Positions 1-14,000 of a DNA stretch of 64,000 nt are shown one piece after another. Below the pieces are notes generated by a model. The model was not told where the DNA came from. It saw only the letters and a program-made list of their open reading frames with translations, and searched no databases. The stretch covers positions 25,113,958 to 25,177,957 of the forward strand of contig NC_089979.1 in assembly GCF_036417845.1 (NCBI RefSeq), in the 5' to 3' direction. The position numbers and the translations under genes are program-made. Positions within the stretch are counted from its first letter, which is position 1. Every line of letters begins with the position of its first letter. Source of the DNA: Apteryx mantelli (taxonomy: Eukaryota > Chordata > Aves > Apterygiformes > Apterygidae).

Positions 1-879
1 AATTTTACTGGGGAAGAACTGCAAAGGGGAAGAACTACAAAATTCCCTCCCCTCCACCCCCACACTGCAAAGAAGGAATTAAGGTTGAATGTCTAGCAAT
101 CTAGCTCACCCGTCAAAACAGTCTGGTACTCATTTTACAGATACTTTCAACATCTGTTAACTCTTTACTTAGGTTGGCACTTACCACCAAAAGATAGCAA
201 GGAACTTTGATAAGCCATCTTGTTCTCTGAGCTTTTTTTAAGGCCCACTGGTCACCTAAATTAGAAAATCTTCTCTGGAAGAGGAGACAAGGCATATTCT
301 GGTCTGACTTTTGCCCCATCTGCAGCAGGAGGGAAAACCTTGTGCACAGTTAGTTGCATTAAGTATACCAAACTGCAGCTCGTAGGGGCTCCTCCAGAAC
401 CTCATATTTCTGGCTACAGTTTTTCTCTCACCTTTTTATTCACATCCATTCCACCAAGACCCCACTGTGTTGCGTGATCTGTCTATAAACCTTCTCTTGG
501 CCCTGGCCAAGCTGCTCTTTCACAGTACCTGAAGGAGGAAGGGGATGGGAGATCAAGGTGAAATAGTTAAAATAGCTCCTCATCCTGTTGCACAGCTGGG
601 CAGAGCAATGTTCAACAGCTTCTTGGACACCTTCCAGCAATGGTGGGCACTGTTAGGCATACTCCGCTTGGTGTCCCACCTGCTACATTTTAAACCCCTT
701 GATCCTCTGCTCCTCTCTCCTTTTACATTTATTATTTCTTATAATATTTTTTTCCCCTGCTTTCTTTTTCTCTAATCCCTCCCTTCTCAAGGAGAGCTCT
801 TAGGTTTTGTTAGGGACAAGCTAATACCCATCTTTAAAGGGAAAGACCAACAGAAACAGGGTCCATAAGCAAATGCTTT
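1..879. other. Intergenic DNA, no gene seen
   Basis: AT-rich unique-looking sequence. The open frames on both strands are short, lack splice context and resemble no family I know. No repeat with recognisable ends is visible. Confidence 0.6.
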
Positions 880-1985
880 GGGAAAGTAAGAGCAGGGCAA
901 ACATATATGACACCTTCCCTCTAATACTGTCCCAGCTGGCAACAATTTTCAGTTCAGGGGATTTTCTCAGCCTGTTGTTGTTTGTGCATTTAGTAACGTC
1001 CAGTTGGTGTCTCTACCTTCCATATATTTGTCAAGTCTTCCCTTGCATATATACACATTTCTTGCATCTACAGCATCCCTTAGCAAGGAGTTCCACAGAT
1101 CTACTACTACTTGTCATGTGACTGATGTTGTGTGACTATTTTTTATTCTAAACCTGGCTCCAAATGGCTTCATTTCATGATCCTTACTTCTAGCACACAA
1201 AGAAGGAGTAAACAGCCAAACCACATCTACCTTTTCCCTGTGATGATTTTGCAGACCTTAAACATACCCCCTCTCTAAGTTATTCTCTTTTCATGTTGAA
1301 AAACTTCAGCTAAGTCAATTGTTGCTTGTATGGGAGTTGTCCATACTTTTGATTATTTTTCTTGCCCTTCTCTTATCCTTTCCAGTTCTTTTGTGTCCTT
1401 TCTTTTGACACAAAAAGATTAAAACTGTGCACAGCATTCAAGGTGTCGCTGAACAATACTGTGGTGCAATTGTTCCCTGTTTTTTCCCCTGTGGTCTTTT
1501 CTAATGTTTGATTTATGTTTTCCTAATTACTGCGAAGCACTGAGCTGACGTTTTCATGGAACTATCAGTCATAACACAAACATCTAGCTGTTCATGAAAA
1601 GTCAGCTCAGAGCTCTTGTATGAAGCTAGAATTGTTTTCTTTCCCAGGCAAGTCAGATTATATGTATGTTTGTTGAGTTTCATCTGGCATTATATTGCTC
1701 AGTTCCCTTTGGTTTTAAAGTCTTTCTGCAGCTATCCAACCTGCACTCATCCTTAATACCTTAAATAACTGTGTATCATCAGCAACCTTTGTCACCTTAC
1801 TCTTCACCCCCTTTTCCAAATCATTTGTGAACAAGTTGAGCAGGACAGAATCCAGCATGGACACCTTCACTGGTGACTTCTCTCACAAGAACTGACCATT
1901 CTCCCTTCTGTCCTCTCTGTCTACTGTGTTTTAGAAAATTATTTATCCACTTCATGACCTGTTCTTTTATCCAATGTGCATAAAG
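880..1985 (-). mobile_element. Old, degenerate CR1-family LINE fragment (antisense to + strand)
   Basis: The + strand reads as the reverse complement of the 3' half of an amniote CR1 LINE. Landmarks in order are a segment about losing a start near GGAGTTCCACAGATCTACTA (about 1089), a stretch near 1441 matching the usual 'attcaaggtgt' region, TGTGTATCATCAGCAACCTTTG (first part, about 1770), and the CCAAATCATTTGTGAACAAG block near 1816. These occur in the same order in old CR1 copies of turtles, crocodilians and birds. The reading frames are broken many times, so this is a dead copy. Its 3' end is at the left and its 5' side at the right. The identification rests on remembered consensus phrases, and the ends are approximate. 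Confidence 0.7.
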
Positions 1986-2482
1986 TAGAAAGGTGGTATA
2001 ACAGGGTAAAATGAAAAAAAAATACATTTCTTGAGGAAAAATGCATGAGGGAAAAGTAGAAAGGAAGAATTGCCAAGAAAGAAGGAAGCTGTTTAAAATG
2101 TCTGTGAAAGTTGCTGTTTGTCTTCTTCCACTTGACTACTTGAAGACACAAAATAAAAAAAATACCTTCCTTTGTCCAAACTGCTTGCATCAAATTCAAC
2201 TCAATTGAGAATAAAATGTTGCTGTTTTCAGGATGTGGGGAGAAATTGAGTACCACAAAGGACATATTCCTTTTTTTTAAGATGGGCTTCATCTACCCTT
2301 ACTTTAAAAGAGGAGAAAATTGCAGAAAATAAACAAATAGACCAGAAAAAAATATATTAAAGGAACAAGTACTTCTCAAGAGATTGTTCCAATATTACAG
2401 TCATCTTCTCCCAAGAGGCAGGAAGAATCATTCATTTCCAAGACTGACACTGGCTCAGAGTGAGCAGCCAATACACAATAAA

Positions 2483-2617
2483 ATGGGAAAAGACAAGTGT
2501 GTCTTTTCCACAGAAGCTGACATCAAGGACAATGTTTCTAAATCAGAGTCCATGAAGCCTGAAATTCAAGCAGCAATTAAAGTTGTTAAAGATGTAGTAG
2601 AAGAACCAGCAGACTGA
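2483..2617 (+). other. 44-codon open frame of unknown status
   Basis: An ATG-initiated frame of 44 codons ends in TGA. Its composition is protein-like: rich in K, E, D and V, with few C or W. The C-terminal part is charged and looks helical (AAIKVVKDVVEEPAD). No splice sites, CpG island or recognised domain support it. It could be a fragment of a processed pseudogene, an exon of an unannotated transcript, or chance. I do not recognise the sequence. Confidence 0.12.
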
Positions 2618-4041
2618 AGACACAATATTGCACTACTGAAATTAATGGGTTTTTTGCTCTGGGATTGTAGAAAAGCTCTTATTGACTTCTAGTTACTGCT
2701 GTAGAAGCAAATTTGAATGAACCCGAGACAGTCAGAATATAACAAATGTGAGTGTGACCAATTCAAACAGCTTTGGAATAGTGAGACAAAAAAAGGGGGG
2801 GCGGGGCAAAAAGGAAATGTTTGTGATGTCTCTGGGATGTCAAGTTAGACACTTTGGCAGAGAGGTAATGAACCCCCCTGAATGATAGGTTTTGTCTATA
2901 CAGACAAACTTACGGTGACTATGCATCTATAGTTTCATGGGTGTGTAAGTATAATTGCCTTTCCTTCTTTTCTGAATGAGACGTAAAGGATAGTTTCGGC
3001 TGAGGTTTTTCTCAGATGCTTCAAGCTGGTCTGTCAAGGCTGCTGGAGTTCTGGTTATTTGGAACCTGTACCTGCTCTTCATGTCTCCTCACTGGGATAA
3101 GGAGCTGTTGATGTCTCTGATGTTGAGAGCTCTGGATCATACTGGAAGTCAAAGACTAAGTAAGCACAACTAAGCGTAGGAAAATAAATTCATACTCTTG
3201 TGACTCATTATAAATCTATACTCAAGTGACTCTCCCACCCAAACCTGGTGTACACACCAACTGATTAAATACCAGTGTAATCTCTGTTAGCAACTGATGT
3301 ACACCAGCTACTTCAAGTAAGCATTTCTGAGTCATTGTTATCTCATGCGATCAATGTGGAGGTGAGACAGAAAATACTAAAATAAATAGTCTATTGCTCA
3401 GAATCTCCACAGCCTGAAGGTAAAAAACCAAAGTTATATAAACTCAATAAAAAATGTGTAGAGAGACTTGCACTCATGCATATGTCTATACAGAGTAACT
3501 ACTTACCAAGCTTGCTGTCTTCTCTACATTAATAATGCCTTGTGTATGCTGTCTATACTTGTAAAATGCCAGAAACTTTGTAGTATGAGTATATAACCAA
3601 TGATTTATATAATATTTAATGTGAGTGTATTACTTGTGCCAAACAAAGGGAACAGTTCAGATGGGGCAATGGGCTTCTGGACAGAACAAATGAGATATTT
3701 TTTGTGTCAGTCTTAAGGAGGATCAATCAGCATCATTAAAAAAATTCATATACCACCAGGATAAGTAAAAGTGAAAGAAGAGAAAAAATCACCGTAGGTT
3801 TCTACAGTGGGTCTGGAGAACATTATCAGGGATATTTATACTTGAATCCCAAAACCTGACTCCTAAAAGTATGAATGGAGAACTCAAAGAAAACATGATT
3901 CAGAACTTGGAGGGGCTTCATAGAAAAGCATGACACCATCCTGGTGGACAGGACCCCAGATAAGGCTTACACTTCAAATCAAGAGTAACTTTAAGGGTAA
4001 GCAGATGTTGCTGTGAACACTGAATACCTGCACATGACAAC

Positions 4042-4101
4042 AGGCCAAAATCTTAGGATTCTAGGTTAGAGAGGCCAAAATCTTAGAATTCTAGGTAAGA
4101 G
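4042..4101. repeat. 30-bp tandem duplication (2 copies)
   Basis: The unit beginning AGGCCAAAATCTTAGGATTC at 4042 is repeated immediately at 4072. The two copies differ at only a few positions. This looks like a small local duplication, with no sign of a mobile element. Confidence 0.85.
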
Positions 4102-7100
4102 AGGCTAAGCAAACAGAACAGTATTTGGTATGTTCCAAAGGTACTGCTTTTGGTATCTGTGATCTTTGTTTCCAATCTTATGTCTAAAGTCTGATCTTAG
4201 GTCTAGCTATCACAGTTTATCTTTGCTTTACTATTGAACTTGTCTAGTGCTGAAAAGATAGATGAAAAAGGAGGATATTATATGCACTGTCTCCATGGAG
4301 GCAGTGGACCCTAAGAAGTGTGTACAGGCAGCCTCAGTAACCTGTACCCTGAGAAATGCTTAGGAAAGAGGTGGAACTAAGCAAGTTTCTGTCAGGCTGC
4401 ATTGCCAAGTGCTGTTTTGGGAAGGCAGAAGCTAGTGATCATTATACAAGGCAGAGACACTGATGGATACTCCATGATTTAAGGGTATCTCTAATCCCAG
4501 ACTACCACAAGACCTGAAAGTTATCCTGAAATCAACAAAACTGGGAATCCCTCTGGTATCTTTGATTGCAGAACCTGCAAGGTAATCATGAGAAGTCTCT
4601 CAGAGGTTCTTCTGGAAAGGAATATGGAGAAAAACTGAAAGAAACTGGTGTTGAGACAAGAAAAATATTTTTTTTACATCATAGAAACATAATCCAAAGC
4701 ATGCTGTGAAAGAAATTCTCTCTGGCTAGCAGACAGCTAAATATTAGTTTCTTTATTTAGAACATTTATTAGAATAGTATTATTATTATAGACTAAGTAG
4801 TAAAGCTGACATTTGAAAAGTTTGAATTGAAAGAAGCAACAAATCCCCCATTTGCTTTCTTTTAAAATCAGAGATAAATCTGATAGAATCTGAAGGTATC
4901 AAAGAAGTTCTTAGCAGTAGGAAATCTTTTCTTATTTAGCTACAAAGAGGCATATCTTATAACAGAATTTTGGGTATGCTAGGCATGCACATGTTAATGA
5001 ACAGATATGCAAACTCAGAACTTGTAATTTAATCTTGCTGATTTGGTATAGTTCAAAGAAAAAAAAAGTTTTCTTTCATAAGCATTACTTTGTATTTGCA
5101 CAGAATAAACAGGTGTGATATTGACATGACAAACTAGAAAGCAGGTGCTTTAATTAAAGCAACCATAGGAAGGATCATTTGCAACATTTCCTCAACAACC
5201 ACAATTAATTGATCTCAGATTCTCAGTGTTAATGGAGCTCATTTAGGAGGAATCAGAACATTTGAAGAAAACTGCATGTAAGTTGTTTTCTATGTTCTGC
5301 CTGTAGGGCTATCACAGAATATTCATTCTGCCTTCAACCTTGCCTGAGTCAGCATTAGAAAGTCCCCTGCATTGTAGCTATAGAGTTAATTGGTTTCATT
5401 CACATTCAGTAGTTAGTTATTGTACAAAGATCTGAACATTCAAAAGGCCTCACTGTGGCAGTTAGGCAGTGTGGAGGCTTTATGGAGGCTCCCTTCACAC
5501 AGGTGAAATTAAGATGTGGGTCTGTGGAGGAATATTCCACTACACTAGGGATACAGTCCACAAACCACCATGATGTTCACACCCTTTGCAATCTGGAAGA
5601 CTACTCCATGGTGGTCCTGCACTGGTCTGTCAGAGCTCTGTCCAGAGATTCTGGCGAAAGGACCAGAGGACACTCTAGTTATAAGAACTGCAGCTTACCA
5701 CTCCAAGCATGGCTATGGGTGATGTGGGGGGATGGACTTCTGTCTACCAGGAAATAGGCAAGCAAGAGAGCTATTCTGGAAAGACTGCTGAACTTGAGAC
5801 ACATATAAAATGACAATCAAAAAGAAAAAATGATCAGTATTCTTACACCTTGTTTCAGAGAGTGAGAAAGTTTCCCCAGCTGCATTTTTCCTCAAGTATT
5901 CACTGGTTTTGCTGGTCCCAGTCCAAATGGTAGTAAACAGGAATCCATGCCACAAAACCATCATCACAAATACAACTTCAATGAAAAATCTCATCATGGT
6001 CAATCTTTGAATTACCACAAAGGCTGAAACAATAACACATTCTGAACATTGCACTTCTATTAAATAACTAATTCTGACAATACTTTTTGTGGGGAAGGAG
6101 TCAGGACAGGGAAAGAGAAATGATTATGGAAGAGAGCCTGTAAACTTCTTTCAAGAGCACAAAGCTAACTACTATGAGAATTAAGATTATGAGGTCTGAT
6201 TTCCGAATGGGAATGGTTGACTTTGGGATGCTGTAGTGGTTCAGCCAGGAGCTCTCCTCCCAGCCCATCTCTTAGGGGTTCTCATCTGTGCTGCAGTGGA
6301 AGTTCAGTTCTTCTTGGTGAAGCAGCAGCAGAACTCTAGTTGTTTACAGTATGACATGCTAAGATAAACTGGCAATAAAATTTGATTTTCCTTAATGTGC
6401 CAGGTTAGCACTGGTATCAATGCAGTAACTACTACATGGGCTGGAGATTCATCCAGGGAGTGAGGTGAGACAGTTAGCTGGAGGCAGCACCATCACAGCT
6501 GCCCCAAAGGAAACTATTCTGGCTTGAGAATCAAACCCTCTGAGTCAGGATTTTATTCCCACATCCACAAATTAAAACTCCCATTTAAACTCTCCTTTTA
6601 TCATGGGATAAGAGAACATTATTCAATCTCCTCCCGCTTCCTGCAACTATAGTATTTAGAATTTTATTTGGAAACATTCTAGACTATTCCATGACTCACC
6701 TGACATTATCACTCATCGGGTGGGAAGGAATATAAAGGAAAGCTACCTTCTGCCTTCTTATGGTTCTTTATAGGTTGAGGGGCAGCATAGCTCGGGATGG
6801 CTGATGAAGTTACCCTTGCTACCTTCATGAGCTCATCCTCAGGTGTTCAGGCATCCACGTGACTTGGAGTGGGAGGCCAGTTGGGAACAGGAACCTCATC
6901 ATGGACACGACAAGCTATGCTGTCCTGTTTTGTGAATTAAAGTAATCATATAGCATGCTGTAGCAATTTAGGGTCTGATTTTTCAAATATGGTTGTCACC
7001 TGCACTTCCCCTGGATTTCAGCTGTCCATAGGGCTGATTAAATATTCTTCCCATAGGAAAGTGAATTTCAACTAAGTTAAAATGTTGGGAGATGGAAGGG

Positions 7101-10100
7101 TTTTTTTTCAAAAAAAATCATAATTTTTGTTGGAAAAGCAGTAACATTCAGCTGTAAGCCTCTTTTTCCAGGCTTTTTGATTTTTTGACAAAATCTCAAA
7201 ACTTTCTGTGGGGGAAGTTCTACGCATTTTATAATGAGATTTGATTATCCAATGGCTGCCTTTTCCAGAAATGTAGTACATTCTTTAAATCCTTTTGTCC
7301 CATAAGTATTTCTGTTGCACTTTACATTATCTTCTGCTTGACTGCCTTTTAATATAGGAGTTCTCAGCACTGTGATACTCTTCTCAGTGTTCTCATTCCA
7401 GTGTTGAGATCTGTGCCAGAAACCTCCATAACAAGAACCTTTTATTTAGCTCAAACACTTGCCACCCCTTGAATCCATTTTCTGCTTGTTGCAATGCACT
7501 GTTGTCTCTTTCAGCCTTACCCCTCTGCAAGGGTCTCCCTCCTATCAGAGCTGTGCATCCTGGATCACTTTGCCCTCCCAAATCACATGGTGCCATTTCT
7601 CTCATGTCTTTCCTCTATAAATATTTATTGAATATCACCAGCATGTGAAGTGACATATGAACTAGAAACAAGCACACTCCCAGTTTAAGGCTGTAATCTT
7701 ATAGACATTTCTGTAATAATCTTTTCATAATAATTTCACATCTTGAATTGAATGGGGCTACTCATGTGTGTAAAGTTGCTCGCCTGTATAACTGTTTACA
7801 AGATTTTGGCCTAAATAAAGGAAATAATTATTTAGATTGCTTGTAACAGAACTGTAACATGAACATCTGCTTAACCCAACTCACTGAATTTCTTTTTTCT
7901 TCCTTGTTTCTTCCCTTCCCATCTGCTACCATCTCATTATGTCTGCTCTGAAATCATGGCTTTCTCTCTACACACATTGGCTTACGATTTCCGTGGAAAT
8001 TCTCACATGAGTTATTCCTGTGTGTTTGCAGGATAGGGGGTTAGGTTGTATACATTTTTGCTAGGTTGAAGGCATCTTTCCTTTTTTGTCTTCTAATATG
8101 CTTGAGAAGTCTCTGAACACTGTAAAAATACTGACAAAGAGACAAAACCTGGACACAGACAGTACAAGGTCCCCATATTTTCAAAACAAATATGCATAAC
8201 GTCTGTATACTGTAGAGAAAAATGCACTAAGAATACCTATAAGCAGTACCTTTCTAATGAATATGTTTCTTGATTCTCTATGACTCACTGAGATTTCTGT
8301 CCCTACACTGCTGCCCAGGAAGATACAGTGAAATATTATTTATTTCAAATTAATACTGGAGATAATGAATAAAACAGGGCATTCAGCTGATCTGTGGGAT
8401 ACACTAGGGAGCACTTATGATCAAGCTGTACCTTATGTACCAGACTAGTTTAGCCTTCAGTTGCTTTATATGCTTCTTCTACATATCTGATAGTATTAGA
8501 AAATACTTCTTTGTTTAACGATTGTGCATTAAATGACGAGGTCCAGCTGGAAGATTTCAAGCAACATATATTACTAACAGAATCTAGTGGATAGTCAACC
8601 ACATGGAGGGAGGAAAACAAAGGGTGTTGTGTTCATGCATGCATGTGTATGTGTGTGTATTTCTGTCCATCACTGCACCCCCAAATAGACTTCAGACCAA
8701 CAAATAAATAATAGGACCCAAAAGGTAAAACCCTGAATAAAATATCTTCAAGTGTACCTTTTTTTTCCAAATGCATGAAGAATGTAGACTGAGCACAGCC
8801 TCACTAAAAGAAGAGCTCAAAACAAGATTTTCCTATTTTTAAGAGGGCAAATGATGACAATCTGTGAGAAAAGTTTTTTTTAAAGCATCCTTGACACAGC
8901 TGTCCTCGTCACAGTATTTCTTTTATCCAGAACTTCCCTGCATGTAAAGCAAAACATCTACTTATACATGTTTCATCACTGATGACACCTATAACTATTG
9001 CCAATTACTCTTTTCCAGTTCATAACTGTTTGCCATTTATTTTAAAGGTGGAAACCTTAGAAAAGACAAAAATGACTGATCTTTTGAGCAAGCTCCAAAT
9101 GTCACATTGTGAACGATGTTGTTTTATCATCAGCATATGGCATCTGTCTGGGCTCCTTAAAGAAGTCTCTAGTTGGAAAAGAAATGTTCTCTAAGCAGAA
9201 TCTTTGTGTCTCTAGCTGTTAGGCAGCCTTGACTGAAACACCATTCTGAACATTATTTACCTTCAACTTAATTTGATCCTCAGGAATTTACACATAGTTT
9301 AAAGTTTCAGAATAAATTCCTCAACTAACGCCTCATTAAATTTACTTGAAGGGTTCTTTTATGATTAAAACAAGCTGGTTCCCAGAAGACTGTATCTGCA
9401 TAAATGTACACATTAGTCTTTAAGACTACCCGCATCCTGGTACTGTGGTTGCCTGTGCTTTTAATGAAGAGTGAACTCCACAGTATATTTGCTGTGCCAG
9501 GAATCAAGATATTTCCAGTATGCTGCCAGATAAGGAATTTGTTTGAGCCTTTATTAGGGCCATCTTATTTTGTATTCTACATTTTTTTCATAGAGATCTA
9601 CCCTCAAAAAAGTTATATGTATAGCTGATAATGAAACGGGCAGAAGAGTAGCAGAAGTGTGCAGTGATGGATGCTATGGCAACTGGAACAGGACTGAAAA
9701 ATGCTTTCACACAAAGTATTTAAGTCAGAAAAAATATAACAAGGGAAAGCTAATTAGCAATTTAAGCAGACACCTTTGACTCCAGAAGCGAGGGGCTCTG
9801 AAATGTTAGCAGCTGATATTGTTATAGTTTATTTGAAAGTGCTTTTAATTTGCTGTGGGTTGTTTCTCTGTTTTTCAAGGAATACAAATCTAAATTCACA
9901 CTAGCTTTTTGCCAGTTTCTTCCAGGGTAAATCCAGGCTTCTGCAGCAGAAAGTCTGCCCAGAAAAGAGGTCATGGCAATGGAAAGAAACAACTGGCCAG
10001 CTATGGCCACATGATTAATTGCTGAGCCAGCTAATGAATAAAGGTGGCAGTGCTTTTAGGAAAGAGCCATGGACAGGAAAGCCAAGAAAATAATGATTTT

Positions 10101-10904
10101 AATGTATTCATCTAGCAAATGCAACCCAAAGATTTTCTAATTTAAAAGTACATCTCTAGGCTTGGAAAATCCAGTTTAGTGTAGCAACACATCTCATTCA
10201 CCTTTCATGTCCTCCCAGAGTGCAAGTAGCCAGGTTAAATTCGGCTAGTCCTTCTTATATGACTTGGCCCCATGGGGTTTTTTGAGAAACTATTTGCTTG
10301 CTTCTGGAGACCAGCAGATTCTGTCACTTGTATAGACACATATATCTTTATGTCTTTGGATTCCTTCAGGTCTTGGTTTTCAAGATGTGTTTGGCAGCTA
10401 TCCACAGCTGATGCCCAGTTCAGCCTCTTTGCAAATAAAGCTCTTTTTTTCATCTCCTCTAAAGAATGTGGTCATATACGAGTTGCTATTAATATCATCA
10501 TTGTTTTCTCACACTTCTGTGAGAAAAACAGAGATGTTCACCTCTGGTGTGAAGATCCAGTGACGAAAGACAGGGAAAATGGTAAACAGTACTGTTTTTA
10601 CAGAAGCCTATCTCCTAGGCCATATATGTCATGTCTACTACAGGCACACTGTGATGTTGACATGTGTATCTGCAACAAAGTCTAACATACTTGATGTGGC
10701 ACATAGAAAGCTCTACTTTGCATGTGCAGTGCCGCCAGCCCCCCAGGTCGTATGCAGTGCCATCAGACTCATTATAACAGAAGAAAGAATCACTGTACAC
10801 AAACCCAATGAGTTTACTCAGGAAATCAGACTGCAGAACTGCTCATACAGGTGCTGTGTCCAGATTTTCTAGCCCCCTTAAGATAACACTCTTGATAGGT
10901 AGTC

Positions 10905-11055
10905 TTCAGTGGCTTGGTTGCACTACTGGAGCATTACACCAGCAGGGCTACCTTTCTGTGATCACAGAAGGTGATGTAGACTCAATTCTCATTGCAGATG
11001 AGATAGATAGCTTCCAAGGCTGCTTAGAAATTGGCAGGATGCCAATGCTGCTTCA
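10905..11055 (+). repeat. Interspersed repeat segment of unknown class, copy A
   Basis: This segment, including CACCAGCAGGGCTAC near 10937, TGTGATCACAGAAGGTG, TCAATTCTCATTGCAG and AGCTTCCAAGGCTGC near 11009, is matched in reverse complement at 40343-40470. Similarity is roughly 75 to 80 percent by eye. Two diverged copies 29 kb apart in opposite orientation imply an interspersed repeat family. In one frame both copies read VITEG followed by DSILIA, which may be a trace of a coding origin. I do not recognise the family. Confidence 0.6.
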
Positions 11056-14000
11056 GCATTTGAGAAGCTGAAGGTCAGTTACAGATGTAAATTATCCGAA
11101 ACCAAAGGGCTAGTCAGAGAGACATCTGAGCAAATTATAGCCCCATTGATCTTATGTAATGAGGGACTGGGATGCTCCTGATAAGGGGAAAAACTCAGAA
11201 AAGACGAGAAATGCTGCTGCCAGTCCTAAGCTCTTTCCCAGAATGTGCCAGGATGCAGGGTGCAATGCCACGGGAATGCAAGGAGCCAGCCAGCATTCAG
11301 TGCTGTCCCTGAGACAGTAAGTCCTCCTGGAATATGCAGTGAGGAGAAATATGGGGCAAAGCCACCCAGGTGGCTTGGTGCAAGCCAGCAGGGTCCAGCA
11401 CAGCTCACTGTGACTACTGCCAAGCCTGAGTTAGCTTCAGTGCCTGTAGTACACTCACCACCACTTAGGACTGTGGGCATGTGAGATACGTGCTGCCAAC
11501 CAAACTACCCCTACATTGTTGCATGGCAAGGAGCCAGCCCATGTACCTCTGTGCCCCTGGCATGTGTTATCTGCAGATTAGACAATTCACTGAAAAGGGA
11601 GAGATGATTGTTGAAGTAACACTGTCCTCTTAAGTAGCCTGCATCTACAGTGGAATAGGAGGAATCGATTCCCAAATCCTGGAATGTCTTTGTACCTTTG
11701 CTATGAGACTCTAAGACTGCTTTTATTACTCCTGGATTACAGTAAACTGGTTCTCAGTGGTGCTTCAGTTTTATAATAATCACATCCCATAACATGCAGC
11801 AGTACAACATAGATCAGATCAGCCTTACACAGAGGGTTTGCTGTGCTAGCTAAAATATTTGCTTGTTCACATTAAAGTCATAAGGAACAGTACCACAACA
11901 ACAACAAATCACAAGAGTGTTTTTGCAGAGTCCACATAACTGCATCAAATTTGGCCTAATATAAAAGCCCATGGAATAGAGACAGGCTTCTATATAGATC
12001 ACAAGCCACTATAAATTAAATGTTGACCTTTGCTTCCACAACTTCAGAGGCTATTTTCTTCAAAGTAGCCTCAGCAGCTACTTTTTCTAAAGAAAATAAA
12101 TGTTTTAGTTCTGCTTTTAGGGGCTGCACACTGCAGAGGTGGTAACAGCTAGTTCAGGTGACACTGAATGAAGCTGAAGAATTAAAATGCCTTCTCTGGT
12201 GAGAAAATGTAGGTGACAAATGAAAACACATTTCTTGATCATGTTTTGGACAAAAAGTACATGAGAGTTTGGTAAATTGATCCTGGTTTATTAAAAAACA
12301 AGTTTATTCTTAGGGGCAAATGTCTTTAAAACAGCCTCTTATTTTGGGTCTGCAATGACTCAGAAGCATGTAATGAAGGCCAGCCACAGACCCTTCGCTT
12401 TCCTCTTGCCTCATTGCTGTTTTACTACCGTAGCTGAACAGAGCAAGTCTGCCTCACACTGCTGTGGGAATGCTAGTTGATGGTTGTGGCTCACTTGGGT
12501 ACAGACCTAAAGATTGATTTCTTTTGCTGTTCAGGCTGGAGTGGAAGACCCTGAGCATATTGCACTGGCACTCACAAGAGCAGGGGAGCATATATGGCAC
12601 TGACAGACCACCAGGCAGTTACAAGTTTCCAGTGAGGGAAGACAAGGGCCTGAATGTAGCCAGAAGCACATGTGTGACATCAGACCCAGGATGACAGCCA
12701 TCAACAGTGATGGCTAGGGAGAGCATTAGGCAAAGACAGCTTGCTGAGAAAGAGGCACCCCCCCTTTTTCATCCTTCTCCCCCACTCACTGTGGTTAGTG
12801 GTGACCAAAAGATGCTGCCCTGGAGTAGCTGTGGACCTATTACCATGCTCCAGCATTTAAGGGGACTGAAAAGATCAGTTGCTCCCAAGAGTAGCAAGGC
12901 CAGTAACACCACAGTAGTGCAGTTTTTTAACCAGGTCACCATTTCCTTCCCCATGAAAACATTTATTAACATTTAGGACAGCAAATTGTCTCTCATAAGC
13001 CATGGTGACAGTTAATGCCCCCACATCCTGTGGATGATGTCTCTTGTTTGATAGTAACTATTAATGAATCCATTTGTCACACCATAAGATTGCACTGAAA
13101 AGAGTGGCAAATGGCCAAGAAACTTTTCCAGAGCTGTAACATAAGATATTCAGCAGTTCCAGTAAGAACCTTCTACCCTCATCTAACTGATGTATGAAAC
13201 GATTGAAAAAATATACAACTCAAAAAAAACCCAGAATATGAGGCTGCAAATTTGTTTGGTTTTGTTTTTATCAGTTCTCTATACTAACCTCACTTCTTTT
13301 TTCTTTCTTTTTTTTTTCTACATAGAAAGTCAAAGGGCACACAAGTGTGTGCCTGAGACAACTATCAGGGAAAGACAAAATATTTGCCTCCAGTCTTGCT
13401 GAAACTGAACCTGAAGTTTGGTTTGTGCTGTTTTTACGACCATCAGCTCAGAAAAAGCTGTCCAAAAATTCTACTGATTGTATTTCTGTACTCTTGGGTT
13501 TATGTCTACCCTGACCTGTGGAGTGTGATGCAGATATGCCAGTGCCAGTGACCTAGCTCTGGACCTAGAGGCAGGATAGCTGTGTTAACGAATCAGCACA
13601 AGTGTACTGCCACACTGACATGACTCTCCTGTTTTCAGCATCCAAGTAAGTATCTCTTTATGACTACGTGCTATGCTATGTAGATTTAACAGTTTGCTCA
13701 GTGTTAGCCTGGGAATCTCTAACAGAGTCTTATGGACATATTATCCCTCTTTTTAAGCAACTGCTCCTTATTTTATCTATCTGTCTTAAAATATCAAGCA
13801 GAAAGAAGAAATGCAGAGGTCTGTTGAAAGACTTCTACTATTTATTTAAGATTTCTGCTGGGTGTCCATCCACTGAGGTAGAGTAGATTTGGCACAAGAA
13901 GATTCCAAAGACTGTCTCAATTCCACAGTTGCAAGGAATTTGCTGGGTGTAATCTATTTGTTGCTGGGTTTTATCTGTTCTAAGATTATTGATTTTGTTA

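Larger units (their letters stand above)
1986..10904. other. Intergenic DNA, mostly featureless
   Basis: About 9 kb of AT-rich DNA without a convincing gene. The only structures I can point to are a 30-bp tandem duplication at 4042-4101 and a short open frame at 2483-2617. The other open frames are scattered on both strands and have no family resemblance. Confidence 0.55.

Noticed and set aside
5455-6054. 100-codon (+) and 113-codon (-) open frames
   Set aside because: Overlapping, opposite and without recognised domains or codon bias. No supporting exon structure.
10272-10685. 137-codon open frame on the + strand
   Set aside because: Cysteine- and phenylalanine-rich without any family resemblance. 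It overlaps other frames on both strands, typical of chance.
13496-13630. Possible old interspersed repeat resembling a sequence near 37100-37190 (both begin near GTCTAC)
   Set aside because: The shared words are too short and the order too loose to claim homology without an alignment.
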